From Devosia equisanguinis (GTDB lineage: Bacteria > Pseudomonadota > Alphaproteobacteria > Rhizobiales > Hyphomicrobiaceae), in assembly GCA_945889015.1 (NCBI GenBank), contig CAMDBL010000004.1, forward strand, positions 1-59,630: DNA of 59,630 nucleotides, written 5' to 3'. A program made the position numbers and the translations under genes. The notes below the pieces were generated by a model. The model made no database searches and was not told where the DNA came from. It was given only the letters and a program-made list of their open reading frames with translations. Shown piece after piece: positions 35,129 through 43,583 of the stretch; positions within the stretch are counted from its first letter, which is position 1, and every line of letters begins with the position of its first letter.

Positions 35129-35146
35129 CTGCCGGGTGACCGGCAG
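35129..35146. repeat. 7-bp hairpin with GTGA (GNRA) loop
   Basis: CTGCCGG (35129-35135), loop GTGA, CCGGCAG (35140-35146). A GNRA tetraloop is a common feature of structured RNA, so this is a small argument that part of the island is transcribed. Confidence 0.5.
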
Positions 35147-35219
35147 CACCCCAGGGCCAGGGGTAGCGAGGGGGAGCATCCCGCAGGCGGATAGTCCCCC
35201 GCCGTTCAAATGCCCGAAA

Positions 35220-35291
35220 GCGGAGCGGCGGGAGCCGCATAAACCAGCCGGTCGTAAGGCCGGCAGTCACTCGCGGCCTCCGCCGCTCCGC
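35220..35291. repeat. 19-bp near-perfect inverted repeat
   Basis: Arms 35220-35238 and 35273-35291 match at about 17 of 19 positions and enclose a smaller GCCGG/CCGGC hairpin, giving a long two-tier stem. Confidence 0.65.
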
Positions 35292-35352
35292 GCCCCGAAC
35301 CCAGCATCGTATCGAGGTCCGTCATGGCGCGTGTATCTACATGCGACGTCGA

Positions 35353-35444
35353 GGTGTCTGACCTTTGGTCTGGACGCCCTGCTCGGCGACAGACCGACCC
35401 GCGACCGGTGTCGTGTGCCGGTGTCAGACCAGAGGTCAGACACC
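35353..35444. repeat. 20-bp inverted repeat with GTGTCTGACC core
   Basis: Arms 35353-35372 and 35425-35444 differ at one position of 20 and flank 52 bases. Each arm itself contains short GGTCTG/CAGACC symmetry. This closes the island on the right, ~120 bases before the MFS gene. Confidence 0.7.
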
Positions 35445-35561
35445 GGAAACGCGCTCCCACCGCGACGCAGACGAGCCCAGCTCAGATGGCACTTGCGCTC
35501 GTCGTCACCGCCCGGGAGATTGGCGCCAACCAGAACATGCAACGGGCGGAGCGCGGGCGGC

Positions 35562-36794
35562 ATGACGAGCATCGAGACGAGAGCCTCGTGGGTGGTCGCC
35601 GTCGTCGCCGTGCTGGTGCTCGCGGTCTCGTTCGGGGCGATCTACATCATCGTCGTCGCCATGAAGCCGATCGCGGCCGAGATGGGCGGCCAGCGCTCGA
35701 TCCCGTCCCTCGCCCACTCGCTCGCCTGGACCTCGGCCGCGCTCGGCGCCGTCGTCATGTCGCCGATCGCCGAGCGGATCGGCGTCCGCCTGACGGCGAT
35801 GTTCGGCGCCTGCATGGTGGCGATCGGCCTCGCCATCTCCTCGCTCGGCGAACCCTGGCAGCTCTACCTGGGCCACGGCCTGTTCATCGGTCTGATCGGC
35901 AACGCCGGCATCAATGCGCCGCTGTACGTCTACATCACGCGCTGGTTCGACAAGAACCGCGGCGCGGCGCTGGCGCTGATCACCTCGGGGCAATATCTCG
36001 CCGGCGCGTTCTGGCCACCGATTTTCGAGAGAACCATCGCCACATACGGCTGGCAAAAGACGATGCTGTATTATGGCCTCATCGAGATCTGCCTGGTGCT
36101 GCCGCTGGCCGCGATCTTCTTCCGCAAGCCTCCGGCCACGCCGGCGCTTGCGGCGGGCGCGCGGCCGGCAGGCCCACAGCCCGGCGAGAAAGTGCTCGGC
36201 CTCAATCCCAAGCTGGTGTTCTGCCTGATGGCCGTCGCCAATTTCACGTGCTGCGTGCCGATGGCCATGCCGTCCGCGCACATGGTGGCGTTCTGCGGGG
36301 ATCTCGGCATGACCGCGGCGTCTGGTGCGGCAATGCTGTCCCTGCTGCTCGTCTGCGCCATGATCAGCCGGCAATTCTGGGGCTGGCTGTCGGACCGGAT
36401 CGGCGGGCTGATGACGATCCTGATCTGCTCGGCGGCGCAGGCAGCCGCCATCGCCGGATTCGCGCTGACGCAGGACGAGGCCGGACTTTACTTCGTCGCC
36501 GCCGCGTTCGGCCTCGGCTTCTCGGGCCTGATCCCCGCCTACGTGCTGGTGGTGCGCGAACTCTTTCCAGCCTCGGAAGCGAGCTGGCGGGTGCCGGTTC
36601 TGCTGCTGTCGGGCGGCCTCGGCATGGGCATCGGCGGCTGGGTCGCCGGATACATCTACGACCATGCCGGCTACTACGCGCCGGCCTTCACCACCGGCCT
36701 CGCGTTCAATCTGGTCAACCTGATGATTGCCGCCTTCCTGGTCTGGCGGTGGCGCGGCTGGCGCACGGCGCCGGCACGGGCGGTGACCGCTTGA
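35562..36794 (+). CDS. MFS transporter
   Basis: The ATG at 35562 opens directly into the first helix and gives 410 residues with ~12 membrane segments. The MFS loop-2/3 signature is degenerate here (P-I-A-E-R-I-G-V-R), with R-W-F-D-K-N-R-G-A-A-L-A after helix 4 and W-G-W-L-S-D-R-I-G-G between helices 8 and 9. The latter two are typical of the oxalate/formate antiporter-like and monocarboxylate transporter branch. The substrate is unknown. Its promoter must lie in or next to the hairpin-rich island. Confidence 0.87.
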   Translation: MTSIETRASWVVAVVAVLVLAVSFGAIYIIVVAMKPIAAEMGGQRSIPSLAHSLAWTSAALGAVVMSPIAERIGVRLTAMFGACMVAIGLAISSLGEPWQLYLGHGLFIGLIGNAGINAPLYVYITRWFDKNRGAALALITSGQYLAGAFWPPIFERTIATYGWQKTMLYYGLIEICLVLPLAAIFFRKPPATPALAAGARPAGPQPGEKVLGLNPKLVFCLMAVANFTCCVPMAMPSAHMVAFCGDLGMTAASGAAMLSLLLVCAMISRQFWGWLSDRIGGLMTILICSAAQAAAIAGFALTQDEAGLYFVAAAFGLGFSGLIPAYVLVVRELFPASEASWRVPVLLLSGGLGMGIGGWVAGYIYDHAGYYAPAFTTGLAFNLVNLMIAAFLVWRWRGWRTAPARAVTA

Positions 36795-36962
36795 TCCTCC
36801 AGATCGCGGAACGATTGCGCTTCGGCCACGGTTACTCATGCCGGGGCCGCGGGGGAACCCATTTGCCTCATTTCGGGCGCGTTTCACCGCGCTGCTGGCC
36901 GGCGTGATAAGCTGGCATGAGAACAATGCCGTCCGGCCAGGGGAACAGGCGCACCGACCCGC

Positions 36963-38357
36963 ATGACCATCGAGAGCACCAGCCCTGACGTCACGGAGAG
37001 CGTGGAGCCGGCGCCAACGCCAGCCTCGCTCGGCGAGCGGCTGGACGCGATCGCCGCCCAGGTTTCTTACGCGATGTCGCTGGCGATGCTGGCATCGCCG
37101 TTGCTGCTGATGGCGATGATGCCCGCGGTGCAGGGACGGCCCTCGGAGCGTCTGTCGGCGGCTTCGCAGGTCTCGCCGTCGCGCGCGGGCCCTCAATCCA
37201 GCGCTTCGCCTCGCAGTGCCGCCGTCGCAGTCTGGGTCGGTGGCGATGCCAACCGCGCCGCGACCGCACCGGCCGTGACGACGCGCGCGATCCCGGTGAT
37301 CGAGGTCAAAGTGCCGCGCGAGTCCAAGCCGCGAGCCGAAACCACGACCGAGCCGGCCGCTGCAAAACCGTCGAAGCCGGCCCTCACCATCCAGCCTCCT
37401 GTCGCCAGGCCGGTCCCTGTGTCGCCTCCGGCTGTTGCTCCAGTTCCGGCAGCGGCGGCGTCCGCCGCGCCAACGGCGGCTCCGGCTCCGGCGGCCGCGA
37501 CGCCCGACACGCCGCCGATCGCAGCTCCGGCCCCACCGGCCTGGACCGAGACCGAGGTGTCCGTGGCTCTGCGCGCTTGCCTGACGACTCTGGCACCGCT
37601 GAGCATCGAGATGGAGGCTCGGCCGCCGATCCGGGAGAACACCTGCGGGCTGCCGGCGCCGATCGCGATCCGGCGCATCGGAGCCGACAAGGTGGAAATC
37701 CAGCCCGCCGCGCTGGTCAACTGCGGCATGGCCGCTGCGATCGACGACTGGATCGTCAAGGTGGCGCAGCCGGCGGCACGCGAGGCGTTCGGGTCGCCGA
37801 TCGTCAAGCTGACGGGCACGTCGGGTTGTGCGTGCCGCAACCGCAATGGCGCGGCGACCGGCCCGATCAGCGAGCATGCGTTCGGCAACGCGCTCGACGT
37901 CTCGGGCTTCGTCCTGGCCGATGGACGCACGATCGGCGTCAAGAGCCACTGGGGCGCGACGGCGAAGGACGCCAAGACGCCTTTGCCAGCGGGAAGTGCC
38001 GGCGAGAGTGCGGCCAAAAAGCCGGCGGAGTCCCCGTCCCAGGTTGCATCCACCAAGGTGGCGGGCAAGGCCGAGCGTGCGGCGGCATCGGCCGCCGACA
38101 AGCGACGCAGCAGCCTCGGCGGGCCGCCCGCCGCCGCCAGCCCGGCATCATCACCAGCCGTCGTGACGGTGCCGGAGGCGACGCCGGGCGAACGGTCGCC
38201 GGCAGAACGGTCGAAGGAGGCGATGTTCCTGCGCCGGGTGCATGCCGGCGCCTGCGGCGTGTTCGGCACCGTGCTGGGACCCGAGGCCAACGAGGCCCAC
38301 CGCGACCACCTCCACATCGACCTCAAGGGACGCAAACGGAAGGGGATCTGCGAATAG
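36963..38357 (+). CDS. Extensin-like family protein
   Basis: This 464-residue protein has an N-terminal hydrophobic segment (residues ~38-55) and then ~140 residues of Pro/Ala/Thr-rich disordered sequence. The C-terminal half is the extensin-like domain: L-R-A-C-L, C-G-L-P-A-P-I, L-V-N-C-G-M, G-S-P-I-V-K-L-T-G-T-S-G-C-A-C-R-N, S-E-H-A-F-G-N-A-L-D-V-S-G-F and H-R-D-H-L-H-I-D-L-K. The H-x6-D and D-H-L-H-x-D patterns match LAS-type metallopeptidases, so a murein-trimming role in the periplasm is likely. A second low-complexity insert splits the domain (residues ~340-415). Confidence 0.87.
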   Translation: MTIESTSPDVTESVEPAPTPASLGERLDAIAAQVSYAMSLAMLASPLLLMAMMPAVQGRPSERLSAASQVSPSRAGPQSSASPRSAAVAVWVGGDANRAATAPAVTTRAIPVIEVKVPRESKPRAETTTEPAAAKPSKPALTIQPPVARPVPVSPPAVAPVPAAAASAAPTAAPAPAAATPDTPPIAAPAPPAWTETEVSVALRACLTTLAPLSIEMEARPPIRENTCGLPAPIAIRRIGADKVEIQPAALVNCGMAAAIDDWIVKVAQPAAREAFGSPIVKLTGTSGCACRNRNGAATGPISEHAFGNALDVSGFVLADGRTIGVKSHWGATAKDAKTPLPAGSAGESAAKKPAESPSQVASTKVAGKAERAAASAADKRRSSLGGPPAAASPASSPAVVTVPEATPGERSPAERSKEAMFLRRVHAGACGVFGTVLGPEANEAHRDHLHIDLKGRKRKGICE

Positions 38358-38397
38358 GCCGCGCCCGGCGCCGTGTCCGCGCCCAGCCCCCGCCAGA

Positions 38398-40695
38398 CTA
38401 GACCGGGCCGGCCGTCGCCAGCGACGGCAGCGGCGCGTTGCCCTCGTAGCGCACGATGCCGACGAGACAGGTGTGCGCGGCGCAGCCCTGCGAAAAGCCG
38501 GAGCTGCCGACATCCAGCGTCAACACGTTCGGATTGCCGGCGATGTCCAGGCTGCCGTCCGCGGTCTCGATCGCCTCGTGCCACGCCCCTGTCGGGAGCA
38601 CCGCCACGCCCGGCCGGACATCGTCCGTTATCCGCACACCGGCGAGACAACGGCCGCGATCGTTGTGCAGCAGAGCGGTGTCGCCGGCCACCATCCCGAG
38701 GCGTGTCGCGTCGATGGGATTGAGCAGCACGGTCTCGCGCCCCGCCGTCTTTCCCGCCCGGCTGGTGCAGCCGAAATCGAGCTGGCTGTGCAGTCGCCCC
38801 TCGGGTTGCGCCGTGATCAGATGAAACGGATAGGTCGCGGCCCGGGTGGCTCTCAGCCCCTCCGGCTTGCCGATCCAGGCGGGATGCGGTGGACAATCCG
38901 GCAGGGCCAGTGCGGCAAGCTTGTCCGAGTACAGCACGATGCGGCCGCTCTCGGTGCCGAGCTTGTGCGCCTCGGGATCACGGCGGAACTCCGCGAGATG
39001 AACGATGTGTCCCCGCGTCGGCACCTCGACGAAGCCCTGCTCCCAGAATGTCTCGAACGGCGGCATGGCGAAATCGAGCCGCACCGCCGCGTCCGTCCGG
39101 CTGTCCTCGTACAGATGGCGCAGCCAGCCGATCTCGTCGCGGCCCTCCGTGAACGCCGCCTCGACACCGAGACGGCCCGCGATGTCCCGCATGATGTCGA
39201 AATCCGAGCGCGACTGGGCGAGCGGCTGCACCGCCTGGCGCATGGCGAAGACGTGATCGGACCGGCGCGTGCCGGCGATGTCGTTGCGCTCGAGCGAGGA
39301 GCAGGCCGGAAGCACGATGTCGGCGCGGCGCGCGGTCGGCGTCCAGACGAGATCCTGCACCACGATGGTCTCGGGCGCCGCCCAGGCGCGCTCGAGTCGG
39401 GCGAGATCCTGGTGATGATGGAACGGATTGCCGCCGGCCCAGTAGACGAGCCGCGCATCGGGATAACGGTGGACGCCGCCGTCGTAGGTGAAGGGCTGTC
39501 CGGGATTGAGCAGCATGTCGGCGATGCGCGCCACCGGAATGAAGCTCTTGTTCGGCTTCACCCCCTGCGGCAGCGCCGGCGCCTTGGTCAGCGACTGCGG
39601 CGCTCCGACCCCGCCAACCGAGGCGACGCCGAACGTTACGCCGCCGCCGGGCTTGCCCATGTGGCCCGCGACGGAGGCGAGGCCGACGGCCGACCACCAC
39701 GGCTGCTCGCCGTGCACCGCGCGCTGCAGGCTCCAGCTCATGGTGATGAACGTCCGCCGGCTCGCGATCTCCGCCGCCAGCGCCCGAATTTTAGGTGCGG
39801 GAATGTCGGTGATCGTCTGTGCCCACTCCGCAGTCTTGGCGGTCCCGTCCTCCGCGCCGCCGAGATAGGCGAGGAACCGATCGGCGCCGCTGCAGCAGCG
39901 CTCCAGGAAGTCGCGATCGTGCCGGCCGGCGGCGACGATCTCCTGGGCGAGCGCCAGCAGCAGCGCACTGTCCGTGTTCGGCGCGATCGGCCACCATTCG
40001 GCGTCGACCCACTCGGGAATGTCGTCGCGGCGCGGCGAGACGAGAACGACGCGAACGCCGCTGGCCTTGATCCTGCGCAGGTTGTCCTCGAGCGCGTGAC
40101 GCGCGATGCCGCCGGCTTCAACCTGCGCTGTCCGCGGTGAGAGCCCGCCGAACACCAGCAGCAGCTTGGCGTGCTCGGCGACCGTGTCGAGGCCGGACGC
40201 GCGGCCGTAGAAGATCGAATCGTCGCCGGTGACGTGCCGCATGATGACGGCGCCCGCTCCGACGCTGTAGGTCTCGACGTGGCCGGTGTAGCCGCCGGCG
40301 CAGTTCATCAGCCGCCGCACCTGCGATTGTGCGTTGTGAAAGCGGCCGGCGCTGCCCCAGCCGTACGAGCCAGCAAAGATGCTGTCGTTGCCGAAGGTCG
40401 TACGCACGCGGTCGATTTCACCGGCGACGAGACGGGCGGCCTCGTCCCAGCCGACGGCAACGAAGCGGTCGCGGCCGCGCTGCTTCCTCCGCTCGCCGTC
40501 GCGGCTGCCCTGCAGCCAGCCCTCCCGCACCATCGGCTCGTGGATGCGGACGGAGGGATCGAGCCAATCCGGAACCGACGCCAGAATCGGAGACGGCGCC
40601 GGATCGAGGCCGAACGGCTCGATGCCGGCGATACGGCCGCCGTCGACGAGGACTGTGAAGGCGCCCCAGTGGGCACAGTGGGGAATGCGCTGCAT
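38398..40695 (-). CDS. Molybdopterin-dependent oxidoreductase, BisC/DMSO reductase type
   Basis: The ATG at 40695 is where the conserved frame begins, giving 765 residues. Motifs include G-S-Y-G-W-G-S-A-G-R-F-H-N-A-Q, the probable Mo-ligand serine in V-E-T-Y-S-V-G-A-G, G-G-N-P-F-H-H-H-Q-D, W-T-P-T-A-R-R-A-D-I-V-L-P-A and the dinucleotide-binding C-terminal H-S-Q-L-D-F. No N-terminal Cys motif for an Fe-S cluster is seen, as in BisC/TorA. No twin-arginine signal is visible, so it should be cytoplasmic, like biotin or methionine sulfoxide reductase. No electron donor gene is adjacent. The next gene, divergent, is rpoE. Confidence 0.9.
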   Translation of the reverse strand: MQRIPHCAHWGAFTVLVDGGRIAGIEPFGLDPAPSPILASVPDWLDPSVRIHEPMVREGWLQGSRDGERRKQRGRDRFVAVGWDEAARLVAGEIDRVRTTFGNDSIFAGSYGWGSAGRFHNAQSQVRRLMNCAGGYTGHVETYSVGAGAVIMRHVTGDDSIFYGRASGLDTVAEHAKLLLVFGGLSPRTAQVEAGGIARHALEDNLRRIKASGVRVVLVSPRRDDIPEWVDAEWWPIAPNTDSALLLALAQEIVAAGRHDRDFLERCCSGADRFLAYLGGAEDGTAKTAEWAQTITDIPAPKIRALAAEIASRRTFITMSWSLQRAVHGEQPWWSAVGLASVAGHMGKPGGGVTFGVASVGGVGAPQSLTKAPALPQGVKPNKSFIPVARIADMLLNPGQPFTYDGGVHRYPDARLVYWAGGNPFHHHQDLARLERAWAAPETIVVQDLVWTPTARRADIVLPACSSLERNDIAGTRRSDHVFAMRQAVQPLAQSRSDFDIMRDIAGRLGVEAAFTEGRDEIGWLRHLYEDSRTDAAVRLDFAMPPFETFWEQGFVEVPTRGHIVHLAEFRRDPEAHKLGTESGRIVLYSDKLAALALPDCPPHPAWIGKPEGLRATRAATYPFHLITAQPEGRLHSQLDFGCTSRAGKTAGRETVLLNPIDATRLGMVAGDTALLHNDRGRCLAGVRITDDVRPGVAVLPTGAWHEAIETADGSLDIAGNPNVLTLDVGSSGFSQGCAAHTCLVGIVRYEGNAPLPSLATAGPV

Positions 40696-40821
40696 CGGGT
40701 GGGGTCCGGAACTGAAAGGACGAGATCGCCACGAGGAGACCGGCTGGTCCGGCGAAAGCCAGCCGCATAAGAGCCGAGCCGGCCTGGCCTGTCGAGGCCA
40801 TATGCCCGCGAGCATTCCCTG

Positions 40822-40850
40822 TGATCCGGCCGGCGCAACGGCGCGTAACC
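40822..40850 (+). promoter_or_regulatory. RpoE-type promoter TGATCC-N18-TAACC
   Basis: TGATCC (40822-40827) and TAACC (40846-40850) are separated by exactly 18 bases, matching the RpoE (ECF11) consensus TGATCC-N18-TAAGA known from Rhodobacter except in the last two -10 bases. It lies 26 bases before the rpoE start, so it should give autoregulation of rpoE-chrR. Confidence 0.75.
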
Positions 40851-40875
40851 TTGGCTTGACCCAGAGAGAGCAGCT

Positions 40876-41490
40876 ATGTTCCAACCCTCGCTTGCCATGC
40901 GGCCGGTCGATCCACCAGCCGATCGCCCGATACGCATCACTGCCCGGGGGCCAATGTCGGACTTGTTGTCACGTATCGCAATCGATCGAAGCGAGGAGGC
41001 GTTCCGGAAACTGTTCGACGACTTCGCCCCGCGGATCAAAAGCTACATGATGCGTCAAGGGTCGGATCCGGCCCTGGCGGAGGAGCTTGCTCAGGAGACG
41101 CTGCTCACGGTCTGGCGCAAGGCTGCGCTCTATTCGCCCGAAAAGGGCAATCCGAGCACGTGGATCTTCACCATAGCGCGAAATCTGCGGATCGACCGGC
41201 TCCGGCGTCAGACCAATTGGCAGGAGCTGACCGAGGAGCACGCCGCCTCGATCCCTTCCGACGAGACGCCGCCCGACGACCGCGTCTCGCAGAGGCAGCG
41301 GCAGGCGAGGGTTCAGGCCGTGCTCGGCCAACTGCCACCCGACCAGCTCGAAGCGGTGACGCTGGCGTTCATCGACGGCCTGTCCCACAGCGAGATCGCC
41401 GAACGGCTCGCGCTGCCGCTGGGAACCGTCAAGTCCAGGATTCGTCTTGCGTATCAAAAAGTGCGGCTCGCGCTCGAGGATTTGAGATGA
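40876..41490 (+). CDS. rpoE: ECF sigma factor RpoE (ChrR-partner type)
   Basis: The 204-residue protein has sigma region 2 (F-R-K-L-F-D-D-F-A-P-R-I-K, A-E-E-L-A-Q-E-T-L-L-T-V-W, W-I-F-T-I-A-R-N-L-R-I-D-R-L-R) and region 4 (L-P-P-D-Q-L-E-A-V-T-L, Y/S-H-S-E-I-A-E-R-L-A-L-P-L-G-T-V-K-S-R). I keep the first ATG because AGAGAG lies ~7 bases upstream; ATG 40912 and 40954 are alternatives. The cupin anti-sigma ChrR follows with a 4-base overlap. In Rhodobacter this pair controls the singlet-oxygen response. Confidence 0.93.
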   Translation: MFQPSLAMRPVDPPADRPIRITARGPMSDLLSRIAIDRSEEAFRKLFDDFAPRIKSYMMRQGSDPALAEELAQETLLTVWRKAALYSPEKGNPSTWIFTIARNLRIDRLRRQTNWQELTEEHAASIPSDETPPDDRVSQRQRQARVQAVLGQLPPDQLEAVTLAFIDGLSHSEIAERLALPLGTVKSRIRLAYQKVRLALEDLR

Positions 41491-42149
41491 GCACGACGAT
41501 CACACGGCATCTCGAGGCCGAAACTTTGATGAGCTACGCCGCCGGCGGCCTCGCCGAGCCGCTCGCCGCCGTGGTCAGCGCGCATCTGGCGCTGTGTCCC
41601 GCCTGCCGCGCGGAACTCGCCGACATGGAGCTGATGGGCGCCTGCCTGCTTGGCGCCCGCGCCAACCAGCCAGTGCATGGCGGCGTCGCCGTTCCGGCAC
41701 GGCCTCGCGACACGGCCATGGCCGCACCGTCACTGTCCGCCCCGTCACTGACCGCCGGGCACGACCGCCTTCCGGGTCCGATCGCGCGCCGCTATGGCCT
41801 GTCGCTCGAGACCATCCCCTGGAAGCGGCTCGGGCCGGGCGTGATGCATCACCGGCTCCCCCTCTCCGGCAGCGCCACTGGCGATTTGCGGCTGCTCAAG
41901 ATCGCCGCCGGCCGCCGCATGCCCGAGCACGGCCACGCCGGTGGCGAGCTGACGCTTGTGCTCGATGGTGCCTATGGCGACGAGACCGGAACCTATTTCG
42001 CCGGCGACATACAGGACGTCGGCGAGGAGATCGAGCACACCCCGATCGCCGACAAGGAGCTCGGTTGCATCTGCCTCGTCGCCAGCGAGCGGCCGGCACA
42101 TTTCAAGGGTCTTTTCGCCCGGCTGTTGCAGCCGCTGACCGGGATGTGA
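41487..42149 (+). CDS. chrR: Zinc-binding anti-sigma factor ChrR
   Basis: ATG 41487 overlaps the rpoE stop (ATGA) and gives 220 residues. The N-terminal anti-sigma domain has the zinc ligands H8, H33, C37 and C40 (A-H-L-A-L-C-P-A-C). The C-terminal cupin carries P-E-H-G-H-A-G-G-E-L and further acidic/His residues (E-I-E-H-T-P) for a second metal. This is the ChrR architecture, in which the first domain sequesters RpoE and the cupin is needed for the singlet-oxygen response. A ~40-residue Ala/Pro linker joins them. Confidence 0.93.
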   Translation: MSTTITRHLEAETLMSYAAGGLAEPLAAVVSAHLALCPACRAELADMELMGACLLGARANQPVHGGVAVPARPRDTAMAAPSLSAPSLTAGHDRLPGPIARRYGLSLETIPWKRLGPGVMHHRLPLSGSATGDLRLLKIAAGRRMPEHGHAGGELTLVLDGAYGDETGTYFAGDIQDVGEEIEHTPIADKELGCICLVASERPAHFKGLFARLLQPLTGM

Positions 42150-42175
42150 GGGCCGTCCAGGCGGCTCGCCCGGGC

Positions 42176-43186
42176 CTAATGGCCGACCGCCACCACTTTA
42201 CCGCTCTTGGCCGACGCCACGATCGCATCGAACACGCTCATGCCGTGCAGCACCTCCTCGATGGCGACGGGAGAGGGTGCGCCGGTGGTGATCGACTGAG
42301 CAAGCGCCTCGAGCTGGGCCCGCAGCATGTCGACTCCCACGTGCTCGCGAACCTCCGCCGGTGGCGCGGTGACGGGTCCGGTCGGCGCCGCATCGGGTGC
42401 GGGCACGAAGCGGAAGTCCTTGAGGGTGTTGTGCGATATCTCGACAAGCCCCTTCGAGCCGTACATCGTGAACGAGAAATTCGGCGCCGTGGACAGCGAG
42501 TGTGCCATCAGGCCGGTGACACCGCTCTCGAATGTCAGATGCACCGTCGTCGTGTCGTCGGCGTGGTCGATGCCGCGCCGCCCGGTCACGCAGTAGACCT
42601 CGCGTACCGGCCCGGCGAGCTCGATCATGTGGTCGAGGCCGTGCACGCCGACCGCGGTCAGCGCGCCGGCCGGCGACTCCTCGGGATCGAGCCGCCATTC
42701 GCCCGGCGGCAGGAACGGCCCGGTGCCCGAGGTTTGCTGGCTGACGATCATCACGAGCTTGCCGAGGCGACCGTCCTTCACGCGCGTCCTCAGCTCCACG
42801 ATCGAAGGGTGGAAGCGCCGGTTGAAACCGACCGCCAGCACCACGCCCGCCTTGCGCGCGGCGGCGACCTGCACCTCGGCACTGGCCCGCGTCAGCGCGA
42901 TCGGCTTCTCGACGTGGATGTGCTTGCCGGCGGCGGCCGCGAGGCGGACCTGCTCCTCGTGCTGGCTGTGCGGGGTCGCCAGCACGACGACCTGCACCGT
43001 GGGGTCGCGAAGAATCGCCTCGTAGCTGTCGGCAAGCGGAAGACCATGCTCGGCGCAGAAGCCGCGCACCTTGTCGGGCGAGCGGGTGTGGGCGGCGACG
43101 AACCGGAACGTCTCGCTCTTGCCCTGCACCGAGCGCACGAACGACTGGCCCCAGCGGCCGAGCCCTACGATGGCGGCGTTGATCAT
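42176..43186 (-). CDS. Gfo/Idh/MocA family oxidoreductase
   Basis: This 336-residue protein has an N-terminal Rossmann domain (A-I-V-G-L-G-R-W-G-Q) and the family E-K-P-I-A-L-T motif carrying the conserved Lys. After it comes the C-terminal alpha/beta dimerisation domain, with G-V-H-G-L-D-H-M-I-E-L in the substrate region. Members oxidise or reduce sugars, inositol or other polyols with NAD(P). No sugar operon is adjacent, so the substrate is open. It is convergent with chrR. Confidence 0.9.
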   Translation of the reverse strand: MINAAIVGLGRWGQSFVRSVQGKSETFRFVAAHTRSPDKVRGFCAEHGLPLADSYEAILRDPTVQVVVLATPHSQHEEQVRLAAAAGKHIHVEKPIALTRASAEVQVAAARKAGVVLAVGFNRRFHPSIVELRTRVKDGRLGKLVMIVSQQTSGTGPFLPPGEWRLDPEESPAGALTAVGVHGLDHMIELAGPVREVYCVTGRRGIDHADDTTTVHLTFESGVTGLMAHSLSTAPNFSFTMYGSKGLVEISHNTLKDFRFVPAPDAAPTGPVTAPPAEVREHVGVDMLRAQLEALAQSITTGAPSPVAIEEVLHGMSVFDAIVASAKSGKVVAVGH

Positions 43187-43307
43187 GGTCGTTTCCTCGC
43201 GAGTTCCAGGCGGTGATCGCAGCAGAAGACGCGGTGGTCAAGCCGCGACGAGGGCGGGAAGCGCGGGCATCATTGAGCCATCGATGTCGCGATGCTAAGA
43301 TGGCTCC

Positions 43308-43583
43308 ATGACTGAGCATGTCACCATTTCGCTGGATGAAATGGCACTCGCCGAGGCACGGCAGCGGGCGTCGGACCTTGGGGTTTCGCTCGATGACTAC
43401 CTTCATCGACTGATCATTGACGACATGGCGGCCCGGCAAGCACACAAGGCGCAGGGGTTGGCGGGCTTGATCGGCATGATACCCGCCAGCGCAGGCCCTG
43501 CACCCGACATCGCCAAGGACAAGGATCAAATGATCGGCGAGGCAGTCGGACGAGAGCACGACCGCAGCATTTCGAGACCATGA
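43308..43583 (+). CDS. VapB-like antitoxin, ribbon-helix-helix type
   Basis: The 91-residue protein begins T-E-H-V-T-I-S-L-D-E-M-A-L-A-E-A-R-Q-R-A, a ribbon-helix-helix DNA-binding start (beta strand V-T-I-S-L then two helices). The C-terminal half would wrap the toxin. Its stop overlaps the start of a PIN-domain gene (ATGA), the usual VapBC layout. It should repress its own promoter together with the toxin, if the toxin is made. Confidence 0.8.
   Translation: MTEHVTISLDEMALAEARQRASDLGVSLDDYLHRLIIDDMAARQAHKAQGLAGLIGMIPASAGPAPDIAKDKDQMIGEAVGREHDRSISRP

Larger units (their letters stand above)
34545..35561. other. Non-coding, hairpin-rich island (~1 kb)
   Basis: No reading frame here looks like a gene on either strand. 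The region is instead a mosaic of inverted repeats: 34581-34597, 34630-34671, nested pairs 34766-34921 and 34824-34888, 35129-35146, 35220-35291 and 35353-35444. The arms do not all share one sequence, so this is not a simple array. It may be clustered REP/BIME-like elements, a decayed mobile element or a structured RNA. Confidence 0.65.

Noticed and set aside
34545-35300. Possible group II intron, RNase P RNA or tmRNA in the hairpin island
   Set aside because: I looked for a domain V-like motif, the conserved RNase P core and a tag peptide and saw none; the region is left as unassigned structure.
35505-37949. Very long minus-strand open frame (~810 codons) under the MFS and extensin genes
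   Set aside because: The product is low-complexity Arg/Gly/His sequence, while the plus strand encodes clear families over the same bases.
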